Shown: positions 1 through 9,880, counted from the first letter of the stretch. The stretch: 42,886 nt of DNA from Verrucomicrobiota bacterium (GCA_008932935.1 WBXD01000004.1:1-42886), one strand, 5' to 3'. The notes: generated from the sequence alone by a model not told the origin. Numbers and translations are program-made.

Positions 1-1
1 G

Positions 2-718
2 CGCGGCGGCACCGAACGCTTCGAGCAAGTCCTCGACATCGTCCGAGACGTCGCCACCCTCAACATGGAAGTCTGTGTCACCCTCGGCGAACTCGGCCTA
101 GCCGAGGCCCAACAACTCCGCGACGCCGGCGTCACCGCCTACAACCACAACCTCGACACCTCCCCCGAGCACTACCCCAATATCGTCACCTCACACACCT
201 ACGAGGACCGCCTGCGCACCATCCGCAACGTGCAGGACGCCGGCATCGCCGTGTGCTGTGGCGGCATTCTAGGCATCAGCGAGACGATCACCGACCGCCT
301 GCGCCTGCTCGAAGTGATATCGAGCTTCAATCCCGCGCCGGAAAGTGTGCCGATCAACTCGCTCATGCCGATGCCCGGCACCCCACTGGCGGATAACCCT
401 CAGGTCGAACCCTTGGACCTGGTGCGCATGATTGCCTGCGCCCGCATCGCGGTGCCAGGCGCCAAGGTGCGCTTGTCGGCTGGACGCACCCGCCTCTCCG
501 ACGAAACCCAGACGCTGTGTTTCTACGCCGGTGCCAACTCGATTTTCTACGGCGAAAAACTCCTCACTACCGACAACCCAGAGACCGCCCACGACCGCGC
601 CCTGCTCGCTAATCTCGGCCTCCTCACCTTGGAGCCCAACACCGCCCTCGCCCCCCCGCAGGCCGATTCCACGCTCGCCGCTAACCCCAGCCAGCAACTG
701 CTAACGCCCACGCATTGA
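2..718 (+). CDS. bioB: Biotin synthase (radical SAM), 5' end cut by the window edge
   Basis: Frame stays open from position 2. The protein contains YNHNLDTSPEHYPNIVTSHTYEDRL, CCGGILGISE and SVPINSLMPMPGTPL, typical BioB blocks. Confidence 0.95.
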   Translation, partial: RGGTERFEQVLDIVRDVATLNMEVCVTLGELGLAEAQQLRDAGVTAYNHNLDTSPEHYPNIVTSHTYEDRLRTIRNVQDAGIAVCCGGILGISETITDRLRLLEVISSFNPAPESVPINSLMPMPGTPLADNPQVEPLDLVRMIACARIAVPGAKVRLSAGRTRLSDETQTLCFYAGANSIFYGEKLLTTDNPETAHDRALLANLGLLTLEPNTALAPPQADSTLAANPSQQLLTPTH

Positions 719-903
719 GCGCTTCGCCACATCACGATGCCAGCGTGGCAATCTATTCTAACGCCTACAATTTGCCGTTAGTAAAAGCGCGGCAATGAAT
801 CTGATCAGATCCCTGAGATGAATTGACTGTGATTTTTCCGGCTTAATAGCCATCAAAGCGATGAATTTCGTGGTTTTGCCGCGCGCAGCCACCAGCCTAT
901 CAG

Positions 904-2307
904 ATGAAGAAGGACGCTCCCCACCCGCCGGTGCCCGATTCCCGCAGTGACGACCACAGCCTGCCGGAGTCCTATCAAACCGTGTCCGTGCCGCATGCCA
1001 AGGCCGGTTTCTGGCGGCAATGGCTGGCGTTCTCGGGACCGGCCATTCTCATCAGCGTGGGATACATGGATCCCGGCAACTGGGGCACCGACCTCGCCGC
1101 CGGGGCACAGTTTAAATTCGGCCTCCTCTGGGTCGTGGCCCTGGCCAGCTTCATGGGCGTGATCCTGCAGGTGCTCTCGGCCCGACTCGGGGTGGCCACC
1201 GGCAAGGACCTCGCCCAATGCAGCCGCGATTTTTACCCGCGCTGGATGCGCTGGCCTAACTGGCTCACCATGGAACTCGCGGTGATTGCCACCGACCTGG
1301 CGGAGGCGCTGGGCAGTGCGGTGGCCTTGAACCTGTTGTTTCACATCCCCATTCCCTGGGCCATTGTCATCACCGCCTTTGACGTGCTTCTGCTGCTCTC
1401 ACTGCAGGGCATGGGCATGCGCATGATCGAAGCGGTGGTGAGCGTCTTCGTGCTGACCATCGGCGTCTGTTATGGCATCGAAATTTTTGTCCTGCCACAG
1501 ACCCAACCGGCATTTGCGGATATGGCCGCGGCGCTGGTGAGCCCGGACCTGCGCCAGGCCGGGATGATGGTGGTGGCCATCGGCATCATCGGCGCTACGG
1601 TCATGCCGCACAATCTGTTCCTGCACTCCGCTCTGGTCCAGTCACGCAAATTCGGCCGCGATGACAACTCAATCCGCACCGCCATCAAGTTCAATACCGT
1701 CGACGCCGCCGTCGCGCTGAGCATCGCGTTCCTCGTTAACGCGGCCATCCTGGTGCTGGCAGCCACGGTTTTCTACGGCAAGCAAAGCGTGGTCGTGGCG
1801 GGCGGTCAGGCCGTGGCCTTCACGCCCGATAGCGACTGGATTCGCATCGCGCACCTGACCTTGGCACCGCTGCTGGGCACGACGGCGGCGAGCACGCTAT
1901 TTGCCGTCGCGCTGCTGGCCAGCGGTCAGAGCAGCACCATCACCGGCACCCTGGCTGGGCAGGTGGTTATGGAAGGTTTTATGAACTGGCGCATTCGTCC
2001 GTGGCTGCGGCGGATGATTTCACGACTGCTAGCCGTAGTGCCGGCGATAGTCATCGTAGGCGTGCGCGGCAGCGGCGGCATCACCGACTTGCTGAATTTG
2101 AGCCAGGTCCTGCTCTGCATGATCCTGCCGTTTGCGATGTTTCCACTGCTGCAGTTCACCTCGTCGCGCAAAATAATGGGCCAGTGGCGCAACGGTTGGC
2201 CGCTGTTGATTCTGGGCTGGACCAGCGCCATTTTGATCACCGCGATGGATCTTTACAGCCTACCCGAATCCCTCAAAGAAGCCTGGCGCATCATCGTCGG
2301 CCGCTGA
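904..2307 (+). CDS. mntH: Nramp family divalent metal (Mn2+/Fe2+) transporter
   Basis: 467 aa, with SVGYMDPGNWGTDLAAGAQF and GATVMPHNLFLHSALVQSR, the Nramp DPGN and MPHN motifs. Confidence 0.93.
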   Translation: MKKDAPHPPVPDSRSDDHSLPESYQTVSVPHAKAGFWRQWLAFSGPAILISVGYMDPGNWGTDLAAGAQFKFGLLWVVALASFMGVILQVLSARLGVATGKDLAQCSRDFYPRWMRWPNWLTMELAVIATDLAEALGSAVALNLLFHIPIPWAIVITAFDVLLLLSLQGMGMRMIEAVVSVFVLTIGVCYGIEIFVLPQTQPAFADMAAALVSPDLRQAGMMVVAIGIIGATVMPHNLFLHSALVQSRKFGRDDNSIRTAIKFNTVDAAVALSIAFLVNAAILVLAATVFYGKQSVVVAGGQAVAFTPDSDWIRIAHLTLAPLLGTTAASTLFAVALLASGQSSTITGTLAGQVVMEGFMNWRIRPWLRRMISRLLAVVPAIVIVGVRGSGGITDLLNLSQVLLCMILPFAMFPLLQFTSSRKIMGQWRNGWPLLILGWTSAILITAMDLYSLPESLKEAWRIIVGR

Positions 2308-2337
2308 CGCCTGGCCGCCCCCCCCACCCTCAATCCC

Positions 2338-2766
2338 ATGTATCAAAACATCCTCGTCGCTCTCGAAAACGGCCCCGCCGATGAGACCATCCTGCCCCAC
2401 GTCGTGCAACTGGCTCAACACTTCGGCTCCCACCTGCTGCTGCTGCATGTCGCCGATGGCTGGGCCGCACGCAATTTCAACCAACTCGAACTCGCCGAAT
2501 CCGAGGAGATGAAACAAGACCGCGCCTATCTGGAAAAAACCGCCGCCGACCTGCGCGACCGCAACCTATCCGTCACTACCCACCTTGCGCTGGGCAACCC
2601 GCCCACCGAGATTCTCAAATTTGCCGCCGCACAAAGCTGCGATCTGATCGCCGTCACCAGTCATGGCCACCGGTTTTTTGGCGACCTGTTTCATGGCAGC
2701 ACCATCACCCAAGTACGCCATCACACTCACATTCCCCTGCTCGTCCTGCGCGCCAAAAAGATCTAA
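2338..2766 (+). CDS. Universal stress protein (UspA family)
   Basis: 142 aa: MYQNILVALENG...CDLIAVTSHGHRFFGDLFHGSTITQVRHHTHIPLLVLR. Lies directly downstream of the Nramp gene. Confidence 0.9.
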   Translation: MYQNILVALENGPADETILPHVVQLAQHFGSHLLLLHVADGWAARNFNQLELAESEEMKQDRAYLEKTAADLRDRNLSVTTHLALGNPPTEILKFAAAQSCDLIAVTSHGHRFFGDLFHGSTITQVRHHTHIPLLVLRAKKI

Positions 2767-2798
2767 CACTTCTAACTTATCGCCCGAATTACCAAGCC

Positions 2799-3782
2799 AT
2801 GAAACACCGCACATTCCCCTGCCCTTCTCTCCCTATCTCTGAAATCGGCCTCGGCTGCTGGCAACTCGGCGGCTCCGACTGGGGCTCCATTGATGACGCC
2901 AAGGCATTTGCTATCCTCGAGGCCGCCACGGCTGGCGGAATCGACTTTTTTGACACCGCCGACGTCTATGGTGCCGGCCGCAGCGAGGAGTTGATTGGGA
3001 GGTATCTCAAACAATCCTCCAGCCGGGTGTGTGTCGCCACCAAGCTCGGCCGGACGTCCGCGCTCTATCCGAATGGCTACACTGAGGCCACGGTGCGGGC
3101 CGCCACCGAAGCATCGCTGCGGCGTCTCGGCGTGGAGGCACTCGACCTAACGCAGTTGCATTGCATTCCTTCCGCCGTGCTGCAGCAGGGCGCGATATTT
3201 GATTGGTTGCGCCAATTGCAACAAGAGGGCAAAATCAAGCGTTTTGGGGCCAGCGTGGAATCCGATGAGCAGGCGCTCATCTGCCTAGAGCAGGAAGGAC
3301 TAGCCTCACTGCAAATCATCTTCAACGTGCTCCGTCAGAAACCTTCATTCCACCTGCTAGAGGAGGCCAAAAAACGTGGTGTGGCCATCATCGTGCGACT
3401 GCCCTTGGCCAGCGGCGTGCTCTCCGGGAAATTCACCCCGGCCACGGAGTTTCCCGCGACCGACCATCGCAACTATAACCGCGACGGAGCGGTCTTCAAC
3501 GTCGGGGAAACCTTTGCCGGCATCCCGTATGAAATGGCCCTCACCCTGTGCGACGAGATCCAGGCATTCCTTCCCGCTGGCTTCACCCTGGCACAAATGG
3601 CTCAGCGTTGGATCCTGGACCACGAGGCCGTCACCACCGTCATCACCGGCGCCAGTGGTCCGCAGCAGGTTATAGACAATGCCTCCGTCGCCGACCTGCC
3701 GCCGCTCTCTGCCCAACTACATGACTCGTTGCGCCGCTTTTACGAAGTGTCGGTTGCCAGTCACATCCGGGGGCCATACTGA
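2799..3782 (+). CDS. Aldo/keto reductase
   Basis: IGLGCWQLGG, GIDFFDTADVYGAGRSEELIG and VCVATKLGR are AKR motifs. Confidence 0.93.
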   Translation: MKHRTFPCPSLPISEIGLGCWQLGGSDWGSIDDAKAFAILEAATAGGIDFFDTADVYGAGRSEELIGRYLKQSSSRVCVATKLGRTSALYPNGYTEATVRAATEASLRRLGVEALDLTQLHCIPSAVLQQGAIFDWLRQLQQEGKIKRFGASVESDEQALICLEQEGLASLQIIFNVLRQKPSFHLLEEAKKRGVAIIVRLPLASGVLSGKFTPATEFPATDHRNYNRDGAVFNVGETFAGIPYEMALTLCDEIQAFLPAGFTLAQMAQRWILDHEAVTTVITGASGPQQVIDNASVADLPPLSAQLHDSLRRFYEVSVASHIRGPY

Positions 3783-3829
3783 GCGCTGCAACCGGTAGCA
3801 GCACTGGAGTGCTTTAAAAGCCAAAGAGG

Positions 3830-4873
3830 TTATTGCTTGTCCTTGTCGAAGGCAGCGTCGAAGGCGATTTTGCTCGACGGAAAGTCCACGCCGCGAACAA
3901 ACGCGCAAGCTTCCGCCGCGCCATGCATGCGCTCCATGCGAATGTCTTCCCACTCTACCGACAGCGGGCCGCGATAGCCAACGTCGTTGAGCGCGACAAT
4001 GATATCTTCGAACTCAATGTCGCCGTGTCCCAGAGAGCGAAAGTCCCAGAAGCGACGAGCATCACCAAAGTTAGTGTGACCACCGAATACTCCGACGCTG
4101 CCATCACCATGACTCCACCACGCATCCTTCATGTGAACATGGAAAATGCGCTCCGCAAACTCGCGGATGAATTTCACGTAATCCACTCCTTGATAGCCAA
4201 GGTGTGACGGGTCGTAGTTGAAACCAAAGCGCTTGTGGTTGCCCACCGCCGCCAGCGCGCGCTTGGCTGAGACGATATCGAAGGCGATTTCGGTGGGGTG
4301 TACTTCCAAGGCAAAGTTCACGTCGACCTTGTCAAACGCGTCCAATATCGGCAGCCAGCGCTTGGCAAAATCCGCAAAGCCCTTGTCATAATACGCCTGC
4401 GTGGTGGGCGGAAACCCATAGATGGAATGCCAAATGGACGAACCAGTGAAGCCGTTGACCACCGCCGGAAATTCGTCCTTACCCATGCGACTGGGCTTGG
4501 CATTGAAGAACGTGCGGGCCGCCTTGCCAGTGGCAATCATCTGCTTGGCTGCACGTTTGCGCACGCCCTCGGGACTGCCGTCCCCCCAGATCTGGGGCGA
4601 GAGGATCGCCTGGTGGCGCTCGTCTATTAAATCGCACACCGCCTGGCCCACCAAGTGGTTAGAAATGGCGCAACAGGTGAGTCCGTGATCGGCCAGCAAC
4701 TCCCACTTCTCCTTGACGTAGCTTTTCTTGGAGATGGCTGCGTCTACATCAAAGTGGTCGCCCCAACAAGCGAGTTCGAGGCCATCGTAACCCATCTCGC
4801 AGGCGAGCGGGGCAAGTTTTTCAAGTGGCAGATCGGCCCATTGGCCGGTGAAAAGTGTGACTGGACGTGACAT
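3830..4873 (-). CDS. Sugar phosphate isomerase/epimerase (xylose isomerase-like TIM barrel)
   Basis: 347 aa: [56 protein letters not shown]. Confidence 0.9.
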   Translation of the reverse strand: MSRPVTLFTGQWADLPLEKLAPLACEMGYDGLELACWGDHFDVDAAISKKSYVKEKWELLADHGLTCCAISNHLVGQAVCDLIDERHQAILSPQIWGDGSPEGVRKRAAKQMIATGKAARTFFNAKPSRMGKDEFPAVVNGFTGSSIWHSIYGFPPTTQAYYDKGFADFAKRWLPILDAFDKVDVNFALEVHPTEIAFDIVSAKRALAAVGNHKRFGFNYDPSHLGYQGVDYVKFIREFAERIFHVHMKDAWWSHGDGSVGVFGGHTNFGDARRFWDFRSLGHGDIEFEDIIVALNDVGYRGPLSVEWEDIRMERMHGAAEACAFVRGVDFPSSKIAFDAAFDKDKQ

Positions 4874-4949
4874 GACGGGTGGGGGTGTGGGGTTAGGTAC
4901 GATGAGCTTGTATGAAAAACACAGACCGAACTAAAGCATAAACTCAGTC

Positions 4950-5795
4950 TCAGCCAAGAATGTTGCGCCGTACTTGCTCCTCCCACTGGCCACGCATGTG
5001 CCGCCCCATGCGCGGATTCCCCAGCAGCCTCTCGCCGACCCGCGATACCGCCACCGGTCCGCGCGTGGCGGAGGTAACGAAGACCTCGTCCGCTCTATCT
5101 AGATCCTCCCGCTGTAATACCATCACCTCACAGGCTATTCCGTCGCGCGCAGCCAGTTCGAGCAACACCCCACGCGTAATACCGGCTAGACAGCCGGATG
5201 CCAGCGGCGGTGTTGCCACAACGCCGTCTCTCACGATGAAGATATTGCCCGTGGCAGCCTCGCACAACTCGCCCGCGGTATTGAAGAACACTGTTTCATT
5301 AAACCCGCCGCGCCGCGCCGCGTCTAGCGCTAACAGATTCTCGGCATACGCCGCGCACTTCAAGCCGGCCAGCGCCCCGCGCTCATTGCGCGGCCACGGG
5401 GCGAGCCCCAGCGCCAAGCTGGCGTGCGGCTCGACTAAGGGCGAGGCACTCATCCACACCAAGCGATCCGCTCCACTGGCTAAATCCGCCAGTGCGCCGG
5501 AACCCGCGGTGACCGTTAGGCGGAGGCGGGCTAACCCGGCCGTGAGTCCAGTAAGCTGCAACAGGCGCGCCATCGCCTCCGGCAAATCCGCAAACTGCTG
5601 CTGCGGAGGCAGCCAGCCCAGCCTCGCGCAACCTGCGGCCAACCGCGCGAGGTGACGCTCGCAAAACACCATCCTACCATCCATGCCTAGCAATGTTTCA
5701 AACAAGCCCAAGCCCAGCTGCGCGCCACGATCCTGCGGCGCCGCGGGAAAATCCCGTGCCGCCAGCCACTCACCGTTGCACCAGTACGTGCTCAT
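4950..5795 (-). CDS. Class IV PLP-dependent aminotransferase (aminodeoxychorismate lyase / branched-chain aminotransferase-like)
   Basis: 281 aa: GLGLFETLLGMDGRMVFCERHLARL, NETVFFNTAGELCEAATGNIFIV, DEVFVTSATRGPVAVSRV. Confidence 0.88.
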   Translation of the reverse strand: MSTYWCNGEWLAARDFPAAPQDRGAQLGLGLFETLLGMDGRMVFCERHLARLAAGCARLGWLPPQQQFADLPEAMARLLQLTGLTAGLARLRLTVTAGSGALADLASGADRLVWMSASPLVEPHASLALGLAPWPRNERGALAGLKCAAYAENLLALDAARRGGFNETVFFNTAGELCEAATGNIFIVRDGVVATPPLASGCLAGITRGVLLELAARDGIACEVMVLQREDLDRADEVFVTSATRGPVAVSRVGERLLGNPRMGRHMRGQWEEQVRRNILG

Positions 5796-5845
5796 TGGCA
5801 GCGAGCCTATGTGTACTCCACGAATATGTAAACCACGGAGCGCAT

Positions 5846-6064
5846 GCTCGCTTGGCTAGGCGGTGGCCAGCCACCGCACTCAAGGAGTGGCGGTTGCCAA
5901 CCGCCATGCCCATGCGCAGAGCAAGGGCAGCCGCATGGCGGCTTGCTCTTACGCGTCTCATGGGCAGCAGGGGGCACGCTGCCCCCGCTCCATGATGCGA
6001 CACACGCCAGCAAGCTGGCTTGCTTGGCCTGGCGGTGGCGAGCCACCGCACTCAAGGAGTGGCG
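5846..6064. repeat. Cluster of short GC-rich hairpins bounded by a ~48 bp direct repeat
   Basis: GCTTGGCTAGGCGGTGGCCAGCCACCGCACTCAAGGAGTGGCGG (5849-5893) recurs as GCTTGGCCTGGCGGTGGCGAGCCACCGCACTCAAGGAGTGGCGG (~6021-6064). GGGGGCA-CGC-TGCCCCC and GGCGGTT-GCC-AACCGCC hairpins lie between. Confidence 0.75.
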
Positions 6065-6137
6065 GGACAGATTTATCTTTTTCTCATTGGCAGGCGGCAG
6101 CAGTCTGATAGTGCCTTGTGGCAGATTGATACCCGCC

Positions 6138-7430
6138 ATGCGTTACCCGACCAATTTCCAGCAAAAATCCCTGTGGAACGCCGCCACCGGCTTGTCTATC
6201 CTCATTCTCGGCGCCTTGCTGGTGGCGCTCACTTGGCTGGTAGGTGCCATTTTCGGCTTCCTGCAACCCGTGCTTATCCCGCTGATTGTGGCGGGGATCA
6301 TCGCCTATCTGTTGGACCCAGTGGTGTGCTTTTTGGAACAGCGCGGGATGAGCCGTTTGTGGTCGGTGGTGACGGTGTTTGTGGTAATGCTCATCGGCAT
6401 TGCGCTGCTTGCTGCGACTGTTGTTCCGGCCATTCAGCGCAGCCGCCTAGCACTCAAGACACCCGTCGCAACTCCGCTCACGGCCACCTCTGCAACGGCT
6501 CCACCGCCTGCTACGACCGAATCCAACGACGCGAAACAACTCGCCCCCACCCTGGCCCGCTCGCTCCACGAATTACACAAGCGCCATCCAGGTGGCGTGC
6601 TGGGATGGGCTCTAACCGAAGCCACGGACCCCGGCGGGTCGCCGCCCGATGCTGACGGTGCGGCGGACCCCTTGGATTTTTTCTGGCGCACCAATGGCGG
6701 GCGCTTGTTGAATCAATACAAGGGGATCATCACCCAGACCGCGTGGACGTGGGTGACCGCCGGATCGTCCAAGGTACTTGGTATGTTAGGCCTGGTCATC
6801 GGCATGATCATGGTACCGGTCTATCTTTTTTTCTTTCTCAAGGATTCCGCCTCCATCCGCGATCACTGGCATGATTACGTGCCGCTGCAAGCTTCGGGCT
6901 TCAAAACCGGGTTGGTCAATACCCTGCAGGAAATCAACGGTTACCTCATCTCGTTTTTCCGCGGCCAGGTGTTGGTGGCGCTCATCGACGGCATCCTGGT
7001 GGGCATCGGCCTGGAAATCTACGACCTGCCCTATGGCTTTCTCATCGGCATTTTCATGGCCATTCTCGGCGTCATCCCCTACGTTGGCAGCATCCTGTGC
7101 ATGGTGCCTGCCTGCATCATCGGCTACCTGCACGCGCAGGGCTTGGCCCCCTTCGGCCTCAGTCCGTTGGCCTACGTGGGCGGCGTGCTGGCGATTTTTG
7201 TTGGCGTCCAACAAATAAACTCGCTGGTTACCGCCCCGAAGATTGTCGGCGATTCGGTTGGGCTGCACCCATTGACGGTGATTTTCTCGATGTTATTTTG
7301 GTCTTTGGTGCTGGGGGGCTTTGTCGGCACGCTGCTGGCAGTACCGTTTACCGCAGCCGTGAAAGTATTGTTGCGGCGCTTCATTTGGGAGCGCCAGTTG
7401 CGAGACGACGCGCTCGATGACTTGGCGTAA
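6138..7430 (+). CDS. AI-2E family transporter / permease
   Basis: Start set at ATG 6138 because the 5844 ORF start runs through the repeat cluster. PVLIPLIVAGIIAYLLDPVVCFLE, GMIMVPVYLFFFLKD and FVGVQQINSLVTAPKIVGDSVGLHPLTVIF are family motifs. Confidence 0.9.
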   Translation: MRYPTNFQQKSLWNAATGLSILILGALLVALTWLVGAIFGFLQPVLIPLIVAGIIAYLLDPVVCFLEQRGMSRLWSVVTVFVVMLIGIALLAATVVPAIQRSRLALKTPVATPLTATSATAPPPATTESNDAKQLAPTLARSLHELHKRHPGGVLGWALTEATDPGGSPPDADGAADPLDFFWRTNGGRLLNQYKGIITQTAWTWVTAGSSKVLGMLGLVIGMIMVPVYLFFFLKDSASIRDHWHDYVPLQASGFKTGLVNTLQEINGYLISFFRGQVLVALIDGILVGIGLEIYDLPYGFLIGIFMAILGVIPYVGSILCMVPACIIGYLHAQGLAPFGLSPLAYVGGVLAIFVGVQQINSLVTAPKIVGDSVGLHPLTVIFSMLFWSLVLGGFVGTLLAVPFTAAVKVLLRRFIWERQLRDDALDDLA

Positions 7431-7443
7431 TGCGCGGCCCGGG

Positions 7444-9045
7444 CTACTCGCTGCGGCGCTCACGGATGGCTTTTTCCGCGGTTTCTATCCGCACCAGCAA
7501 CTCCGGATCCGCCCCGGCACGCACGGCGTTGAGGACGGGCAGACTGGCACTGCCGCCCACCTTGCCGAGCATATGCACGGCGGAATTGCGCAGCCCACCG
7601 CTGAGGTCCTTGAACTGACCGATGAGGGACGCCTCAATCGGAGTCCCCAATTCGACATAGTACGGCTCCCAGGTGCCCGAATCCGCCAGCCACAAGTTGT
7701 TGAGGATGGGAATGATAGAGACGCGTTTGGCTTTCACCAGCAAGGCGATCATCTCCCGAGGCACGGTCTTCTTGGCGGCCACCAGTTTGCGCAGCGCCGC
7801 TTCGGCGGCCTCCGCCGCCGTAGTGCTCTCGTCAGCCCAGCGCATCAGTGCCCGACACAAATCCTCCTTGAATTCCACCCCCTCGTCCCTCAACAGGACG
7901 ATGAGCCGCCGGCTGATGTCATTGCGGTACATTTTGGGCGGGGCGTCTGCCAGACGTTTGACAGCGGCTTGTACCCGCTCCAAATCGATGCATTCCAATT
8001 CCCGCTTGTTGAGCTCGTAAAATGCCGGGTCATCTTTGTCCGCGAGTTTGTCCATCGGCCCAGCGAGAAAGTTGCCGTTATTAACCCGAATTTCGATCAC
8101 GTCAATTTCCCGGTAGATTTGGCTCAGTTCGCCCAAAGGTGCTGCCAACTCGGCCAGCTTCTCTATCGGCATGCTCACCCCGGTCACCACCATCAGATAG
8201 TCATTGCGTCCGCGCGGATAGGGATGCGACGCGGGCTCGGCGTCGGCCGCTCGCAACAGGTAATCGCGCACCAGCAGTTTGTTGCTTTCGTCAAGCCCGC
8301 GCAGCCACAAGCCGTAGGCATGGCGGCCGCCGCCTTCCCGGGCCAGGCGGGCATTTTGGCTAACCAGCGGATCGGTGCCGATGAGTTGCCTCAGCTGGGA
8401 GACCCGGTCCGGCGCGTTACCCGCTGCCCGCCCGTGCGGAGCAGGCTCGTTGTTTGCCACCGCCTTGGCATGAGCCGTGGCATCGGCTGCGCCATCAGTG
8501 AACACCAGCGGCAGCGGCAGCAACACCCCACTGCACAGCAACGAAAACAACAGCGCCGTCTTGCGCGAGCGGGGGTTGGCATAAATCAACAGCAGCGTGG
8601 CCAGCACCGAGCCGAACCCCGCCATCATCAGCCGGCTCGCAGTGGTCATCCCGTCCAGCACGCCGCCACGCGTCGAACCTAACAATAGCATCAGCGCCAG
8701 CACCACCACACCGCTCACGGCCGCCGCTCCGGCAATCATCCGTAACGGCGCCACCGGCTCGAAACTCGACGCGTCCGCATGATCCGTGTAGCTGATGGTT
8801 TGTAGGCCTTCGGGCACCGACGCCACAATGGGCACCCGCTGGTAGCGGTTGAGCGAAAGCTGCGGATGTTCGCCCGGGTAAAATTTGCGTGAGCGCAAAA
8901 TCACCTCGTCGGTAATCCTGAAGCGTTGCTCGCATCCACCGCATTCCACCGTGCGTTCGCGAAGATCAGCGCCCACCTTGAAGCGCTGGCCACAACTCGG
9001 GCAGCGAATCAGCAGCGGCGGGGTCTCGTCGGGAGGGGATTCCAT
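7444..9045 (-). CDS. Membrane protein with an N-terminal double-CxxC zinc ribbon and a HEAT-like C-terminal region
   Basis: 533 aa. IRCPSCGQRFKVGADLRERTVECGGCEQRFRI, two clusters of TM helices, then helical repeat-like sequence. Confidence 0.75.
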   Translation of the reverse strand: MESPPDETPPLLIRCPSCGQRFKVGADLRERTVECGGCEQRFRITDEVILRSRKFYPGEHPQLSLNRYQRVPIVASVPEGLQTISYTDHADASSFEPVAPLRMIAGAAAVSGVVVLALMLLLGSTRGGVLDGMTTASRLMMAGFGSVLATLLLIYANPRSRKTALLFSLLCSGVLLPLPLVFTDGAADATAHAKAVANNEPAPHGRAAGNAPDRVSQLRQLIGTDPLVSQNARLAREGGGRHAYGLWLRGLDESNKLLVRDYLLRAADAEPASHPYPRGRNDYLMVVTGVSMPIEKLAELAAPLGELSQIYREIDVIEIRVNNGNFLAGPMDKLADKDDPAFYELNKRELECIDLERVQAAVKRLADAPPKMYRNDISRRLIVLLRDEGVEFKEDLCRALMRWADESTTAAEAAEAALRKLVAAKKTVPREMIALLVKAKRVSIIPILNNLWLADSGTWEPYYVELGTPIEASLIGQFKDLSGGLRNSAVHMLGKVGGSASLPVLNAVRAGADPELLVRIETAEKAIRERRSE

Positions 9046-9195
9046 TGGTCAGCCCCACTATGCATGCACATCCAGCCAACGCAACGCCTAACGTCGCAGA
9101 ACATCGGCTCATTCGACCCGCGGGGTTTTTTTCACGGCCCGGAATTCAAGCCTTTACAAGCCGTCTGCAGCGGCTACTTTGCCCCCTCCAACACA

Positions 9196-9285
9196 GGAGA
9201 GGTGGTCGAGTGGTCTATGGCACCCGATTCGAAATCGGACGTGGCAGTGATGTCACCGTGGGTTCAAATCCCACCCTCTCCGCCA
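9196..9285 (+). tRNA. tRNA-Ser(CGA)
   Basis: GGAGAGG acceptor arm pairs with CCTCTCC, plus G and encoded CCA. Anticodon loop TTCGAAA, T-arm GTGGGTTCAAATCCCAC, long variable arm. Confidence 0.93.
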
Positions 9286-9485
9286 GCTGGTCTGCCGATG
9301 GCGCTGCTTGCGCCTTTCGTTGATTCTATGGGCATTCGTGCGTCTCTGGATTTTGTTGGTGATGCAGGGTTATGACTGGTGAAACGGCGGGTTGTCAGAA
9401 ATGCGTCAGAAATCGGCTGGTCATTCTGTCGCGGTTTGCGGGTGGCTTTGAACCCCGCCAGAGACGGCACCCCTTAAGCGAGGTC

Positions 9486-9638
9486 GCGCTGAATGGAGCT
9501 CGTCATGGGGCCGGTTGTCGAAGTGCGGGCCGGCCTCCGCCAGAAAGCGCTCGAGCCACTAGGCGGCGCGGCCACCCACGGGCAGCAGGCGGCCCTTATC
9601 GTTCCTGTCGTGGCGGATGAGCAGCGTGCGTGCGGGAT
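9486..9638 (-). pseudogene. Tyrosine recombinase/integrase fragment with an in-frame stop
   Basis: Minus strand reads NPARTLLIRHDRNDKGRLLPVGGRAA*WLERFLAEAGPHFDNRPHDELH, resembling the Xer/Int block LxIRxGKGxKxRxxPVGxRAxxWLxRYLxEARP. One TAG stop, no intact ORF. Confidence 0.6.
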
Positions 9639-9664
9639 TCTTCACATTTTATCTGTCACCATGT
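9633..9664 (-). repeat. Solo copy of the RAYT-associated motif (GGTGACAGATAAA)
   Basis: Minus strand TACATGGTGACAGATAAAATGTGAAGAATCC, against TACAAGGTGACAGATAAAAAGTCGAGAATCC at 28567-28598. Confidence 0.7.
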
Positions 9665-9707
9665 ACTGCGCTGGGCTTGGCGCGGGTTCATTCGCTTCGC
9701 ATGGGCA

Positions 9708-9810
9708 CTGCGGCCGGAGGCACGCAGTCACGGCCTGCCGCGAGACGCTGCAGCCACGCCACGTGGCTGCGCGCCTCCGGCCGCAGGCCGTGGCTGCCGC
9801 GTCTCGCGGC
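9708..9810. repeat. GC-rich element of interleaved inverted repeats, related to one at 36.8 kb
   Basis: CTGCGGCCGGAGGC (9708-9721) / GCCTCCGGCCGCAG (9773-9786); GCCGCGAGACGC (9737-9748) / GCGTCTCGCGGC (9799-9810); CAGCCACG-CCA-CGTGGCTG (9751-9769). Confidence 0.8.
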
Positions 9811-9880
9811 GCGTGCCGATAGAGCTCAGGTATTCTGAGTGTGGACATCCGCCGTGGCCTCCGCTACCCCTGCTCCCGCC

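Noticed and set aside
719-903. Possible Mn-sensing (yybP-ykoY) riboswitch upstream of the Nramp gene
   Set aside because: I could not find the conserved yybP-ykoY core sequence elements. A covariance-model search would decide it.
5844-6137. N-terminal extension of the AI-2E permease
   Set aside because: The extension translates the hairpin repeats; ATG 6138 gives a normal AI-2E N-terminus.
7417-8682. 421-aa plus-strand ORF
   Set aside because: Antisense to the zinc-ribbon membrane protein at 7444-9045, which has recognisable CxxC motifs and TM helices. The plus frame is H/Q/R-rich with no family resemblance, an artefact of GC-rich codon bias.
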